DNA of 64,000 nucleotides from Delphinapterus leucas (taxonomy: Eukaryota; Chordata; Mammalia; Artiodactyla; Monodontidae): the NCBI RefSeq assembly GCF_002288925.2, contig NW_022098069.1:80362608-80426607 (forward strand). Direction: 5' to 3'. Position 1 is the stretch's first letter; each line of letters begins with the position of its first letter. Position numbers and translations under genes: made by a program. Below, one piece after another: positions 35,671-48,749 of the stretch. The notes below the pieces were generated by a model. That model was not told the origin of the DNA, searched no databases, and was given only the letters and a program-made list of their open reading frames with translations.

Positions 35671-36339
35671 AGGATAAATCTAAAATGTAGATGTACAATA
35701 ATTATTTTTTAAGTGATAATATTATATGGTTTATCCTGAGCAGTTGATTCTTTAATAGTATTTAAAGAGGTATTATATTAATCAATGTTCCAAAATATTT
35801 ACTCAAAAATAAATAACTTAGCTATAGTCATTGGTGTATGTTTAGAAGTTAATACTTTTACAGACTAGCAATCAAGACATTTCTATAAAAAAAAGACATT
35901 TCTATAACACTCTATTAATGAAATATGCTTGGTTAACAGAATTCATTCTGCTAATGAGATAAAGCAACAGTAACTTGAGCAATACTACTAAACTAATAAT
36001 AATTTTATGCATTTTCTCATCATTTTTAACAGAGAGATAAGCAATCCAATTATCAGTAGCATCAAAAAGTTTGAAGTCTTGGTAATTATCATTTCTCAGA
36101 CATGCTTTAATTTTTATCCTTCGTTTAAATAACATCCATTTTATTTATTTGATTTTAATACCTATGGTATTTAAATAAAAATCAAAACCAGTGAATTATA
36201 TTATGCATCAAATATTTCCTTTCAGGCTCTACTAGATGTCTAACAAACATACATATCAAGAAAATATGCTTGCAAAATTGGCACAGTTAGAAAAATGTAG
36301 ACTGAAATTTACTTAATTTTCTTATCAAAGAGGCAAACT

Positions 36340-36540
36340 CATGCACTTTGCAATTAAAGAAATATTGGTTTGAGTTTTGAACATATTACTTATTAGTTGA
36401 GAGCTCTATAGTGAACAGTTTTAACTCTCCAAGCTCAGTGTGCTCACCCATTAAATACATGTATAGTGCCTAACTCACAGTTACTAGGAAGTTTAAAGGA
36501 AATAATCTTATGAAGTTTCTATAATGCTATGTGGCATAAG
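36340..36540 (+). repeat. Possible MIR SINE fragment
   Basis: 'aactctccaagctcagtgtg', 'cacccattaaatacatgta', 'tgcctaactcacagttact' and 'gtttaaaggaaataatctt' follow the MIR core order. The match is diverged. The flanks at 35671-36339 are AT-rich, with a short direct repeat at 35875-35906. Confidence 0.5.
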
Positions 36541-39500
36541 AGCAAAACATAAAAAATATATTTTTTGCAAACCACCACTTATTCTCTACTGTAGTTTATA
36601 ACACTCTATATTTAGTTTGAAGCTTGATCCTATACTGCTTATATTATCTATTTAGGGGTATAGCTGAGAATGGAGTAGACTGCTTCTAAACTGACAAGAA
36701 GCAAAATGCAAAATGTCTATGGAAAATTGTTCCTGCATCAATCATGCATCTGTTCTTAAATTATGTACCAAATTTTACATGAACTTCATAGAGAAAAGAC
36801 AACAAACAATCCAATCTGTCAGTAAGATATTTTTTATTTGCCTGGAGTGTCAGAGCAATATAGCACTCAAAACAGGTCAAAAGAGAAGTGCTAAGAAAAG
36901 TATTTCTGAAACAATACAGAGCTTTAACAAGGACTGTCTAGTACTTCTAAAATTTATCTGAAAAACCTAACAGAGATAAACACCTAAATTCAAAGATTCC
37001 ATAACTTGGTGTTGGCAGATATAGTTCTTATACAAGAATCTACGTTCTTTCAAGGAAAAAATAAAGGAAAAATAAAACTATAAGACCAATTATAAAGATC
37101 TGAAAATCTTGAACCCCAAACTACTAGATAAATATGCTATGAACATGCAAGTTTTGTGGTTTTGATTTTAAGAAAATAGGACTATATGCCTGTTCCTTAT
37201 ACCAAGCTAAGCACAAGGAATTCGAAAGGAACTTAACAGAATATCATATGTTTCCAACATTTGGAGGACAGGGTGGACCAGCTCAGAAAGTTTAAAGAGG
37301 TAAGTATTGGATGACTGCCTGAGTTGACAGTGAAACTACGGGCAGGTGATTTCTTTGGAATCAGTTTACACATTTGTCTAGGCAAAAGATGTCTGTATGT
37401 TTCCTATGAACAATACGTGAATAACATACAGAAGAAAGCTGCCTTGGACTCGTCCTAGGTCATGTTCAAAAGAGCTGCCTGGAAAGAAATTTAGAAATCA
37501 GAAGAAGGAATATGAGGTATCAACACACATCTAGAAATGAATAAAGGATTGAGTGGCTTTATTATGGGAATTACTGATGAAAGATTCAAAGAGAGGAAAA
37601 TCTCTAAATAACTCATAAGAGTTCATAGGACAAGCATCTTTAGGTATCTGCCAGTTCCAATTAGTAACATAGTTAGCCATGCTGGATTCATAAAAATAAC
37701 GTTTCTGCTCACAATTCTCTCCTTCCTTCCGGAATAGTCACAACTGTGGTTAACAGAAGGAGGAGGAAAAAAGATTTCAGGTGAAGAAAGAGAAAAGGTT
37801 CACTATAGTCCTCATTCCACTCCTCAACTGTGGGTTTCTGCCTAAAGCAAGACTCAGCTGTTGGAGAAGAAAGCCTCACATTCACAGTAACTGTGGATGT
37901 TTTACTGTTGTATGGGACTGGGTATTTTAATTAACCTAACTGAAAATGAATTTTGTTACTTGAAGTAGTCATACGACTTTTTATTATCTATGAGCAGCTG
38001 GAAGAGTGATGACAGTTGCTCTAGATTTCATCCAAATGCAGGGTAAAGACAAAGCTCCAAGAGCTGATTTAAAAGAACAGTGGATGCAAAACTATCTGTA
38101 TATTATAAAAAATAATCCAGGATTTGATTTACTCAACATAATGGTTACTTAAGAAACAAAAAATCTTGAACACCTATGTAAACAGTGGGATTTGTTATAA
38201 GGGTAAAGTAGGTCTCACAGAACCCAAAAGCAATGAGGCAGCTGACTCAGAAGAGTGATGAGAAACAGATAACAACATCATCCAAGTCCTTTCCTCACCC
38301 CTCTCTGTTTCTCTTTGTCTCTTTCCAGAGTTTTCAACCCACCCAACTTGGTTCATTAGGAAGAGAAAAACAGCCACCAAGGTCCCCACAGATTCAACTT
38401 CCCTAAGAAACTATCTTTCTACTACCAAACCAATGTTTTCAGAAAAGTCTCTTCAATCATGACTAGGAGGCTGGTGTTACTGCATGAATAAAGCTGCTAT
38501 TGAAGGTACTTCTATAACCATAGGGATGAGAGGAAACATACTACAGATGGGTCACTACAAAAGAGAATGAAATGCTGTTTATAATAAAGGCAACAGAAGA
38601 CACCATGTAAAACTAAAGATGTTAACTATAAATCTAAATCAGACTTTGGTGGAAGTGGTAAGAAGGGACATGAAAGTTTTTCAGAGGAAGTGATTTTACT
38701 GCATGTAACAGGGTAAAGAGTTTTCCCATAGGGTTTATTTGCCAATTAAAATTGTCCAGATATGATAGGGGATGGAGTAGGCAACTTGCAGGTCAGTTTT
38801 TAGTTGATTCACCACATCTATACTTCAAATTATTTTGTTTTACTTTTAAGTGTGTTACAAATTGATTTGCATTTGTCTATTTAGGATTTTAACACAATCT
38901 GGGAATCTGTACCTTTCAGTAAAGAAGTTAAAACATTTATATTCATTGTCATAACTGATATTTTTGGTTTTACGTTCATCATATTGTTTTATAATTTTTG
39001 CAACGTATCTTCCCTTTTTATGTATTAGTGCAATGTGATCTTGGCAAACAAGACCAGTTGCTAGGCATAAGTCTAGAGTCAAGAACTCTGTCGTTCAAAA
39101 GTCACACAGTTTTGTTTTTTTTTCTCTCTATTGAGTTCAGGCTATTAAAATTGCATTGAAGAAGAAAGATGATAGTGGTTTTTTATTCCTTCCTATGTTA
39201 TCTCTTCTTCCTGCCTAGATTTACATAGGTATTATTTTATTCCTTATCCTTAACATTAAAAGAAAAAAATTACCCAATTGTTTCTGGATACAAGTCTATT
39301 TTCATTAATTTTTCCTAATATGATAAGTTCATTGGATTGTTGGTTTTTTTATTTAAGCTTAGTAGAGGTCTCTTTAGGCATGTATTTTATTATTGCTACT
39401 GTTCTAATTATTTTTTCTTTCTCAGGAATATATAACATTCTTTGGGTAGACCTCTATCACCATTTTTCATGGTCTTCATTATTTTTATCTTTTTAAAAAA

Positions 39501-40269
39501 TTATGTCCTTTCATCACAGTATATCACTCCTCCACGTCACTGAGACTAATTCTACTCTTTGCTGTCTATGGTTAGTCTGATTGCCAAGGAATTGGGATGT
39601 ACTAGGACAACTGCTCTTTCCCTTCAGTCAACATCTTTTAAGATTATTTGTCAGTGCCTCTAGCTTCTGGCGATCCACAGGGTCACATTCACCTCAGCCA
39701 AAACTGATTGAATCAGAGAGACCATATGCCAAAAGGGAGATAAAATCATAAACTTGAAGGTGTCCATATAATTATTGATTCAGGATGTGATCTAAGGAAC
39801 TAGAGATTTGAGTGGCTGAATCATATTTCTAGAACAGACCTAACCACAAGGTCCCAACTCCTGATGCTGTGATTTGTTCCTTTCTTGGGAATGTTTTTGT
39901 TTGTTTGTTCACTTACAGCTTCTCCTTGGACCCTTCAATTTCTGCAGCCTACTAGTTCTTTTCTTTTAGCTAGTTTCTGTACTTACAAGGTCTGTGGTCT
40001 TTTTACTTTTTATTGCACATTGTTCTTTCCTATTTCTCTGTGGTACTATATCACAGAGCCTTCTTGAATCTTATTAAAATACCAAACAGATTTCTAAAGT
40101 ATTACTACAATAAATCACTTTAAAAAGGTACACTTTTCCTTTCATTTTCAAGATAGGGTTTCTCCTCTTTATCAGACTGTAGTATACTTCCATGGGTCCA
40201 ACTTTATTTTCTTCCTCATTAGTCATCCTCTAAGGAGCACATATATACCTAAAATTGAACTCTGCCAAC
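36541..40269. other. Unannotated sequence, no gene recognised
   Basis: About 3.7 kb without a named repeat or gene. The largest frames are under 85 codons. Pyrimidine-rich parts (39140-39500) could be a very old antisense L1 but I cannot show it. Confidence 0.55.
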
Positions 40270-40274
40270 TAATC

Positions 40275-40410
40275 TGTGTGTGTGCAGGTTCTGTTTTTTT
40301 TTTTAATTTCTCTACTTTCATCCACTTCCCCTTCCCCCCACCTCCCACCTCTGGTAACCACAAACCTGGTCTCTTTTTCTGAGTTTGTTTGTTTTTGAAG
40401 GATGATGGAC
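40275..40410 (-). mobile_element. Old L1 3'UTR fragment
   Basis: 'cacctcccacctctggtaac cacaaacctg'-type text followed by 'tctctttttctgagtttg tttg' is the reverse complement of a typical older L1 3'UTR. Only about 135 bases are recognisable. Confidence 0.6.
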
Positions 40411-41139
40411 CTACAACACTATGTTAGATTCGATTACATACTGATATGCAAATGTCATTCTTGCAAGGCTGTCCTTCCCTAATTCAATAGATCTCTCTAG
40501 CTGGTTAGCACCACGCTGTATGTTCCATGCCAACAGGCATCTTGCCATTGACTGGAATTTTCAGTTCAACTCCACGGGGCTTACAGGAACTAGAAATCCC
40601 TTCTTACATGGGACTGGACATCAATCTTAATTTTCTCTCATGTTTCCAATTGTCATCTTTTCCTGTCTTTCCCCTGGAGTTTTAAAGGAGAACTGGAAAG
40701 ACTGCATCCATCCTGATAATCAGAGTCTCTGTTTATATTGGTATTTCAAACTTAAATTTCTAAGCCTGAATTTGAGCTGTTTCTTTTTATTAAGTTTCAG
40801 TACATTAACATATCATTTAGTTTGCAGCAATTGTTTTCCAAAGGTGGTTATTTTCTTATTTCAACATAAATGAAAAAAGAAACTATTCGGATATTCAGTG
40901 GAATAATAATACCACCGTTAGAAGCAATACGGAAAAGTTTATAAAGTAAATATTCAACAATTTCAAATAAAATTTATATAAAGAAACCAGTGATAGAACT
41001 GTTTTAGATTTTTAGTTAGTTTGGAATTTTCCAAGACAAAACTCAAGTGGAATAATTTGAACTTAGAATCACAATTTGTTCATACATATTTCAAATAACT
41101 GCTAGTTCTATGACTAAAACAAGAAGATTTTTTTTTAAT
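40411..41139. other. Unannotated sequence
   Basis: No gene or named repeat is seen. Confidence 0.55.
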
Positions 41140-41300
41140 GCCCTGTATTCATTCTTTCAACAAAAAAATTATTGGGCATCTCTCATGTGTCTTAGACTCT
41201 ACTTGGTCCTTGTGAAATAGTTTTAATAAACAACAAATTATTCTGACTTCTAGAAGCTCATGGTTCAGTACACTAGTATAAATTTTAGAAGTTAATTATT
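41140..41300 (+). repeat. Ancient repeat, opening segment
   Basis: 'tattcattctttcaacaaa', 'attattgggcatctctcatg' and 'gaagctcatggttcagt' match the opening of the same unassigned old repeat as 9090-9964. Short and diverged. Confidence 0.35.
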
Positions 41301-43004
41301 GTGTACAAGTCTGCAAGACATTTTTCTAGACAAAGCAATATGGAAAAAATTCAGGTAAAACTTGATACCAGAACAAGAGCTAATTTAACACACTCTCTAA
41401 TAAAGCATATATCTATGAACTTTTGTATCAGTTTTTTAAACATAAATATTGGCTTCTTCCCTAATGTGATTTAAAGCTACACTCGGAGGGAATTTGCTCA
41501 TCTTTTATCTTGTATAACCTCATGCCCAGGTAGAGTGTTGAGTGAGAAATCATTCACTGAGGATGTGAGTACGGAGAGTAAAAACCCATGAGATACTAGT
41601 GTGCTTTGCAACATTTCAAAATGAATTCTAAACCTTCTGAATGCATAAGATGCAAAATAAACTCTTTAATGATTCGGGTCTCACATTCTAAAGAACCCCT
41701 CATAGTTTTCAAGGCAATCAGACACATAGAGAATCTCAAAAGTAGTTTTGCATTTTTAGGTCAAGAAAAGGCTTTAGGCAGTTGGAAATGAATAGTATAT
41801 AAGGCCTGAATGGCAATAATAATGAAAGCTGTTCATATGCATATCCAATTCAGAATAGCAAATAATTTATTTTTTAACCACGTAAGAGCCTTTTTACTTC
41901 TCAAAAATTAATATCTCTTTTTCTGTTACCCAGTTCAATTTTTGCAAACATATGGGTTACAGTTACCAATAACACATCCATATATAGTACTAGAGATACA
42001 GGGGTTTAACCGTCGAATATGTTTCACCACCATCAGTGCAAAATTTTTATCACTGTAGCCTATGACAGAGTAAAAGTTAATCATATGTCTACTTCAATTG
42101 CCCATTTAAAAAGTCAATTTAATAAAATATGTCTTCTAAGTATAATAGGATAGTTTTAAAATAGTCTAATAAAATATACATAATAATAAAATGGTACCAC
42201 TCATTCAAACTGGTATATTCTGAATAAGTTGTATTTCAGTAAATCTTGAGGGCAGGATATCATTCACGAGCACTTTACTAGACTATTGTCTGGTATAATC
42301 AGATAACAAAACTAGTTTTTTTTTTTATGACCTCTCCATTTCCTGCTCATTGAAAACAGAAAATAGATTTTTTAAAAATAATAAAATTAGAGAAACCTGT
42401 GGAAAAGATTATTAAAAGATTATCAATGAGTGAGAAATCCAAAGTAATTTTCTGAGTCTTGAGGAATAAGGATTCAGAAAAGTTTCACTCCGCCAAAAAT
42501 ATTCTTACTGTGGAAATGCTATTCACAACCACCAGAAGCTACTTGATAAAAGGAAATACAAATCTTGTGCATAGTCATTATCAAGTAAAATAAGACCTGA
42601 TTAGTCCCTATTACACAAATAGTGATGCTTATCTTGTCTGCTCAAAACTCTGGGCATCAAGCTTTTGACTTCTCAAATTGGTTAATTACACTGGGCTTAG
42701 ATATTCATCTAAACCGCTACAATTAACTCAGATTTTTTAACATGACAATGGAATTACTCTCTGAAAAGACAACTTTATTTAAATATGTCTATATTTTTAC
42801 ATGTATATCTATAGAATGATAGATATGTAAATAAACATATTCTGTATAAAAATCTATTAATGTATATATATGCATATAAATGTTTAAATCTGAAAATTAT
42901 ATATATAGAGAAAATTACAGTGTAGTCCCAAGTTTTAGTGCCAAATGCCTCCCATTTTATTACTGGTGAGTCTCTTAGCCAAGAATAGCCAGATTCATAT
43001 ATTG
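41301..43004. other. Unannotated AT-rich sequence
   Basis: No gene is seen. A TA-rich zone with many 'tatata' words lies at 42770-42915. Confidence 0.6.
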
Positions 43005-43020
43005 TCTCTCTCTGTTTTTT

Positions 43021-43229
43021 GTTTTGCTTTTTTTTTTGCGGTAGGCGGGCCTCTCACTGCTGTGGTCTCTCCCGTTGCGGAGCACAGGCTCCGGACGGGG
43101 AGGCTCAGAGGCCATGGCTCACGAGCCTAGCCGCTCCGCGGCATGTGGGATCTTCCCGGACCGGGGCACGAACCCGTGTTCCCTGCATCGGCAGGCGGAC
43201 TCTCAACCACTGCGCCACCAGGGAAGCCC
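43021..43229 (-). mobile_element. CHR-type SINE, short form, with 14-bp target-site duplication
   Basis: Minus-strand SINE with T-rich tail (43021-43038), 'gcggtaggcgggcctctcac' and the head at right ending 'ccaccagggaagcc'. The direct repeat tctctctgtttttt is at 43007-43020 and 43230-43243. High similarity to the copies at 48.8 and 50.6 kb suggests a recent insertion. Confidence 0.95.
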
Positions 43230-43243
43230 TCTCTCTGTTTTTT

Positions 43244-44479
43244 TTTTCTTGTCTTAATCTTGCTTCTACACCATCTGCTGATTGGCTTCTCTTTTCACTG
43301 CAGGTTCATTTCCTACTTAGGTCCTCACCATACCTTCCCATTCTTCTTAAAAGTGCATAATTTGCTGAATGCCTTTCTCTGTGAATGACTCCAACACAAT
43401 GCATGACGAATGTTCCTGGCAGTTATGTTTTACTACACTCTTCCTAATCTAAGTGAATGGATACTTTTCTGAACTAAGGCTGATCATAGCTTCTCTCCTA
43501 ATAATTTGCAATTAGGACAGAGAAGGGGCCAATCTTTGTAAGTGATGAAACTATGAAATAACAGAACACTATTGTTCCGTGAAGGAGAAAGAGAAGAAAA
43601 AGTTGTCTATGGGGAGAAAAAGAGAAGAATGAAGTAAGTGCACTAAGAGAAGCTCTAGTGCCTCTTGAGATACAGCTCCCATCTTTCTCTGGCTTCATGA
43701 ATCACTATGAACCTTCTTTATAAACTAGATGGTCTCTTCAGCTAGTCTGAGTTGGCTTTTTCTACACTTAAAAATGTCAGAAGCCTTACTAACCTGGTTA
43801 AATAATTAGTGTTGTATTCTCATATTCTGAGTCTGCAGCTGTTCAAACCTTATCCTTTAAAATACTTATTTCTAGAACTCTAGCTATTTCAGCTTCAAGG
43901 CACCTCTCTGCAGAGTCTTAATATTTTAGAAAACAAATTTTCTGAAAAACTAACTGGTAAAATATGCCTTTTCTATGCATCCGCTCTATGGAAGACATTT
44001 TATAGATTTTCTTGACTTTTAGCAAAGTTTTCTTGGCTGAATCCTGCCCATAAGAGTGGCATTTCTTTAATAAAAGACCTTTACACTCTGCTTACTTTGC
44101 TGCAGTGAATAAACATTTTTATTCCTTTAAGCAATCTCTGTATATGTCAAAAACTCTCCATTTATTAACTTAGTGAAATATTTAGAGTTTGGTTCTCCAG
44201 TCTTACACACCAGCTTGGCATTTATTTAACTACAGAATAAATGTTTTTACAAGATATATTATATATACATACATAGGTATATACATTTAGACTTACACAC
44301 TTATATTCTAATAGGTCTTTCAAAATAACAGGACAATAACCAAACTCCTTGTATTTTCACCAAAATGAGTTTCTCTTAAAATCCCCCATCACAATAAATA
44401 AGTCTATTTTTGCTATCCTTCAATTCAAAACCACAGAATCCTTCATTGATTTCACGATTTTTTATATCATATACCCAAT
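43244..44479. other. Unannotated sequence
   Basis: No gene or named repeat is recognised; frames are under 70 codons. Confidence 0.55.
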
Positions 44480-44830
44480 TTATGATCAAATACCAAAGGC
44501 TATATCTTCAAAATATATCCGGAATCTGAACTGTTCTCCCCACCTTTATTGCCAGCCCCAGGTCCAAGCTACAATCTTCACTCACAAAGATTTTCTGAAA
44601 TCACCTCTTACCCTAATGGTCTTCCTGCTTTTGTTCTTGGCTCCTTTGATCAATTTGCCCCCCAGAAGCCAGTGTCTTGTTATGGCATTCCTCTGCTTAA
44701 AATCCTCTAAGGGCTTCCCATCTCAACCAGAGTAAAAGTCAAACACCTAACAATGACCTACAAGGCACTACATCATATGTAAAGTTCTTACTACACTGTG
44801 CCCACCACAAAATAAGCACATGCTCAACAC
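44480..44830 (+). mobile_element. LINE-2 (L2) fragment
   Basis: Plus-strand L2-like text: 'gttatggcattcctctgctt', 'aaaatcctctaagggcttcc', 'aaagtcaaacacctaacaat', 'gacctacaaggcactacat'. This order matches the L2 ORF2 end. The 128-codon frame at 44349-44735 partly covers it and is a remnant, not a gene. The next ~100 bases may be a MIR fragment. Confidence 0.7.
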
Positions 44831-45131
44831 TGGTTGATGCTACTTTTAATCATTATTTTAAATTATATATAAGGAAATAAAGGTCCAGAAAGAATACTGA
44901 AGGAAAGAGCCCTAATTCAAATTCCTGCTTTTCCTTCTTCAAAGTTAATGGAGTCTCTTTTTATGTACAGAATAAAAAAAAAAAAAATAAATTGACAAAA
45001 TAAAAATAAAAAGCTAGTGAAATAAACAAGGTGCAAGAAAATTTGGTAAGATATCAATGTAAATTCCACAAAGAGTAAAGCATTTTTGTAATGTCTCAAT
45101 TGAAAATTGGGGGAAAAAAAGCATGTGTAGG

Positions 45132-45620
45132 TGTTACCAAGCCAGGGCTGGCTGCCTGATGTGCATAGAAGCCAATACTATAGCACTGGCTTTTGAGAAA
45201 AGAAAAAGATTTATTGTGAGGTAGACTGGCTAGGAGACTAGAGGCAAGGCTCAGATTTGTCTCCAACCTGCAGTTGAGTCAAACTCTTATGAGTTAGGGG
45301 AGGAGGGACTGTATGCAGAAGAAGTGCTGGCAGGGCAGGTTTCAATTTCACTGAAGGGCTGTGGAACTTGGCCTTTTATGGTTAAGTATGGTAAAGGGGG
45401 CTTCAGCACCTGGTATTCCTGGACAGTGGACGCTTCACTTCTGAAAGGGTTTCCAGTGTCCAGGTTGCAGTCATGCCCTGGTCCTTTGGTTATACAGGGG
45501 TAGGAACTTTTGTTCCAGGTGTTATCTGAGGTCAAAATTTTCTCCTTTGGGCATGTTTCAGCTGCATGACTTGGGGTTTTGTTCTGTTGTTTCTGAAAAA
45601 CCACTCAGTATCTCGTTATT
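45132..45620 (-). mobile_element. Solitary ERV LTR-like element, class I type
   Basis: On the minus strand: a TATA-like 'cataaaagg' (plus-strand 45374-45382), then about 155 bases to a polyadenylation signal AATAAA (45219-45224), and an end with '...ggtaaca' whose complement starts at 45132 (tgttacc). This order (TATA, AATAAA, CA end) is that of a retroviral LTR. No gag, pol or env sequence is attached. The family is not assigned, and the left and right ends of U3 are uncertain. Confidence 0.55.
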
Positions 45621-45849
45621 GATACCAGTTGGAGCAGATCCTGAAATGGAGCAGGACCCTATGGTCTTTGCCTCTCCATGTCCTCAGCTTGCTTTTTGTC
45701 TGTGGAAAAACTTTAGCCAAAAAATAAGTTTAACCAGAGAAGTAAGAAGACGCAGAAGCAAAGAAAAGCAGTCAAGCAGGACAAAACAATAATAGTTTAG
45801 TCAGTAAGCAAAGTCAGGGACCTTTAGTTCCTTCTCAAGGGCTATAGAC

Positions 45850-46230
45850 ATTCTGAGCCATGTCCTGTGAGCCGTCTTATAGATACTGAAATGCCCAACA
45901 GTTGGAAGAACTTAACTACGTGATGACCAGACTGTAGCCACGGCATAAGCTGCCACGATTCCGACAACTGGCCTCAAGGAAATGGGAAAAAACTGACCCT
46001 GGAACCAAAGGTTAACTGTACTTAAAACAATCAAGATGACGTTGATCAGACCACCGCATGACCAATTTCAAGATGACTCAGAGCTGATTGTGCTGTTTTT
46101 GCATGTAGCCCTAGCCCCCTCCCTTTACCTATAAAAGCTCTTGCCCACTGATTGTCAGACTTCTGCCTTTGGACAGAAGTCTGCCCTCTGGGGTTGGTAG
46201 TATATTATTCCCCAGATTATAATAATAACA
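45850..46230 (+). mobile_element. LTR-like fragment with TATA box
   Basis: Plus-strand U3-like text ending in a clear TATA box (tataaaag, 46130-46137) after 'agccctagccccctcccttt', followed by R-like sequence with a perfect 10-bp hairpin (46156-46183). The structure fits an ERV LTR. The polyadenylation signal and 3' end are not clear. It faces the opposite way to the LTR-like element at 45132-45620, so the two are not one provirus. Confidence 0.5.
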
Positions 46231-46544
46231 GAAAAGAATATTAAAATTCATCAGTGAAGGCAGGTTATTGTTTGTGACCAGATTTTTCCTATCTGTTGAT
46301 CTGAATATGGTCAAACACAGAAACTTGAATCAGAAAAGTTTTAATACTGAAAACAGAAATTTGTAACAGCTAGTTATTTTACGGGGAAGAAGGTGAGGTA
46401 GGAGAGACTCTGCTATTTTTTGAACTGTTTACTGATCAATTAACATATATTTCTTTGTCTTCTCTAGGTTCATATTCATGGTTTAGGAATTTCCAAATTG
46501 TGGGTAGTGGACAGTCCCAGAAATGAAGAATAATAGAGGTCGCT

Positions 46545-46720
46545 TTTGAGTTATTAGGTGCCAGATATTTTGACGTGTGTGCGTGTGTTTCATCATAATA
46601 CATAGAATACATTTTTGGTTTAGACTTATAAACCAAGGTTCAGTAATACTGACAAATTTTTATAGCTAGGAGGTGGACTCAGGTCTATCTGAATCCAACA
46701 TAAAAGCCTCCCTTTGAGAC
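46545..46720 (-). repeat. MIR SINE fragment
   Basis: 'aggtgccagatattttgac', 'aaccaaggttcagtaatact', 'tttttatagctaggaggtgg' and 'actcaggtctatctgaatcc' correspond to MIR in antisense orientation. Confidence 0.6.
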
Positions 46721-46929
46721 ATATGGATTAATGAGTAGGAGAATATCAGTGTTCAATGTCTTAGCAGTATTTTTAATTACAGACATTGGAACATTATATA
46801 CCTAAAACTTTAATATACATCTTTAAAAAATAAAATCGTTTTCATAGATAGCCAAAATATCATTACTACATCTAAAATAATTAGAATGTATTATTTTCTC
46901 ACCTTATCTTAGCTTTTTTACTAGTTCAT

Positions 46930-47300
46930 GTTTCATCTTTTGGGCCTCTAATTATAGGTATGCTAGTCTGTTCTTTACCTGTATATTCCTTTCTAATACT
47001 TTTCATTTCTTTCTCTATATCTGTTAAATTCTCATTTCTTTTTTACTTTTATCCTCTATGTCTCTTACTTTCTTTGTTTCCTCTAGTCTCTTTTCTCCCT
47101 TTTGCTATTTGTAAGTTAGTCTAAGTTTCTGAAATGATTTTTTCTTCCATTTATTTCCTGATCTCTGTCAGTTTGTACTTCATATCCTTTTCTCCTGCCC
47201 TTTGGTTTCTTGTGTCTGTGCTAGTGTGTGCTTCAATTATAATCTCATTTTATTGGCATGGCCATTTTCCTTTCTTATTATTTATATTGAATGGATGGAA
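46930..47300 (-). mobile_element. Possible ancient L1/HAL1 ORF1-like fragment
   Basis: T-rich plus-strand text with 'tttcctgatctctgtcagtt', 'cttcatatccttttctcctg' and 'ttgtgtctgtgctagtgtgt' resembles the reverse complement of ORF1 of old L1 or HAL1 elements. Too decayed to confirm. Confidence 0.35.
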
Positions 47301-48000
47301 TTTTCCTGGTCCAACTAATAGTAGAATGATCTGATGGAGAAAGTGGGGAAGTGTAAGGATAGTTTTTCTGGTTTCTCCACTCAGTCTCTCTCTTCTCTTG
47401 CTACAAAGTTGAGTAGTTTCTTTAAAATACAGTGCTGCCACCTCAGTTTCCTTGCACTCCCCATGCTTTATTTCCTTTACCCCCAGCACAGTGCCCTGCA
47501 CTATTTATTACCAGAAATCACAACAGTTTCCACATGAGGTAGAGCCTCCTGCCTTCTGGGGTAAATACCTGCTAGTACTTTATTGTTGTTATTTTCCCTG
47601 GGATCAACTACAGGCCTGACTCCTTGGCCTTCCCTATTCTTTTTCAGCAACTGGCATGATTCTGCAAACATTTTGTTTCTATTCTGTGCATTTTCCCCCT
47701 ATTATGTACAAGTCATTTTGAGCTTGGCAGTTTTTGTCTGTCTTCAGGTTTTTCTAAAGATGTAAAATATGGCAGGTTTTGATTATCCTTCTAATTGCTC
47801 TGTATGGTTATTATAAGAAAAACTGAAAAGATTTTTTTTCTAGGTTGCTGCCATACTCCTACTGTTGGTAATTTACTTTTTGTAGGCAAAATGGGTGAAA
47901 TGTGAAAAAATGTCCAGACTCTATAAACTGATAATACAGGAAAGGTCTTTGAGAATTTTATTTTGTTTAATCCATGTATTGTTTTATTCATAATGTTGTC
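47301..48000. other. Unannotated sequence
   Basis: No gene or named repeat is recognised. Confidence 0.5.
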
Positions 48001-48195
48001 TGATATTTATTGAGGGCTTGTTTTATGGGATATCATTTTTTTCTATTATCTTTACTTGTACTACTCATCTGATCCTCAAAACAATTCACGATGTAAATAC
48101 TACTATTTATCCCCACTTTACAGATGGGAAAACTTGGTCACAACCAGATCAATTAAGTTGCCCATATCACCTAGCTTTTAGATAGAAGAATCTGT
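48001..48195 (-). repeat. MIR SINE
   Basis: 'tatttattgagggcttgttt', 'ctgatcctcaaaacaattca', 'ttatccccactttacagatg' and 'gttgcccatatcacctagct' follow the MIR core in antisense orientation, a good match for an old element. The flank at 48196-48733 shows nothing else. Confidence 0.85.
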
Positions 48196-48749
48196 ACCTA
48201 AGTGACTGACTACAGACTGGGTAGTACGTAGATAGCCAAGATAATATAAGAAAAAAAATATGGGTTTTCTGGTAAATAACATTTATTTTTATATAAACTA
48301 GATAATAAATTCTAAAATCGTCATGATTAGTAGGCTTTTTAAAGTTTAATGTTCAATAGACTTGGAATAATCTCTAGGGACCTTATATAACAATCTCCTT
48401 AGATCATGTATTTTTTTCCCTCAGAAAAGAAAAACAATTCCCTTTTATAGAATTTTGTAATCATACTAAGAAGTAATACCAGTTTATCAGTTAAAGGAGA
48501 AGATTTTCTAATATTGAATTCAATGTTCTGGATTTCTTAGTAACAATTCCTGTTTCTCCCATTATATGGGAAATCATCAGTGCTATTTTCACATATAACT
48601 TAAAGTAAGGTGTAGAAAAATGTTGTCTTACATCATTCCAATAGAAAAGAATATCTACTGCGAATTTCAACATGTCAGAGTATACTGAATCTTTGAGCTA
48701 TCCAAGTCTAGATAACAGTTTCTATTTTTTATAGGCTTATTTATTTATT

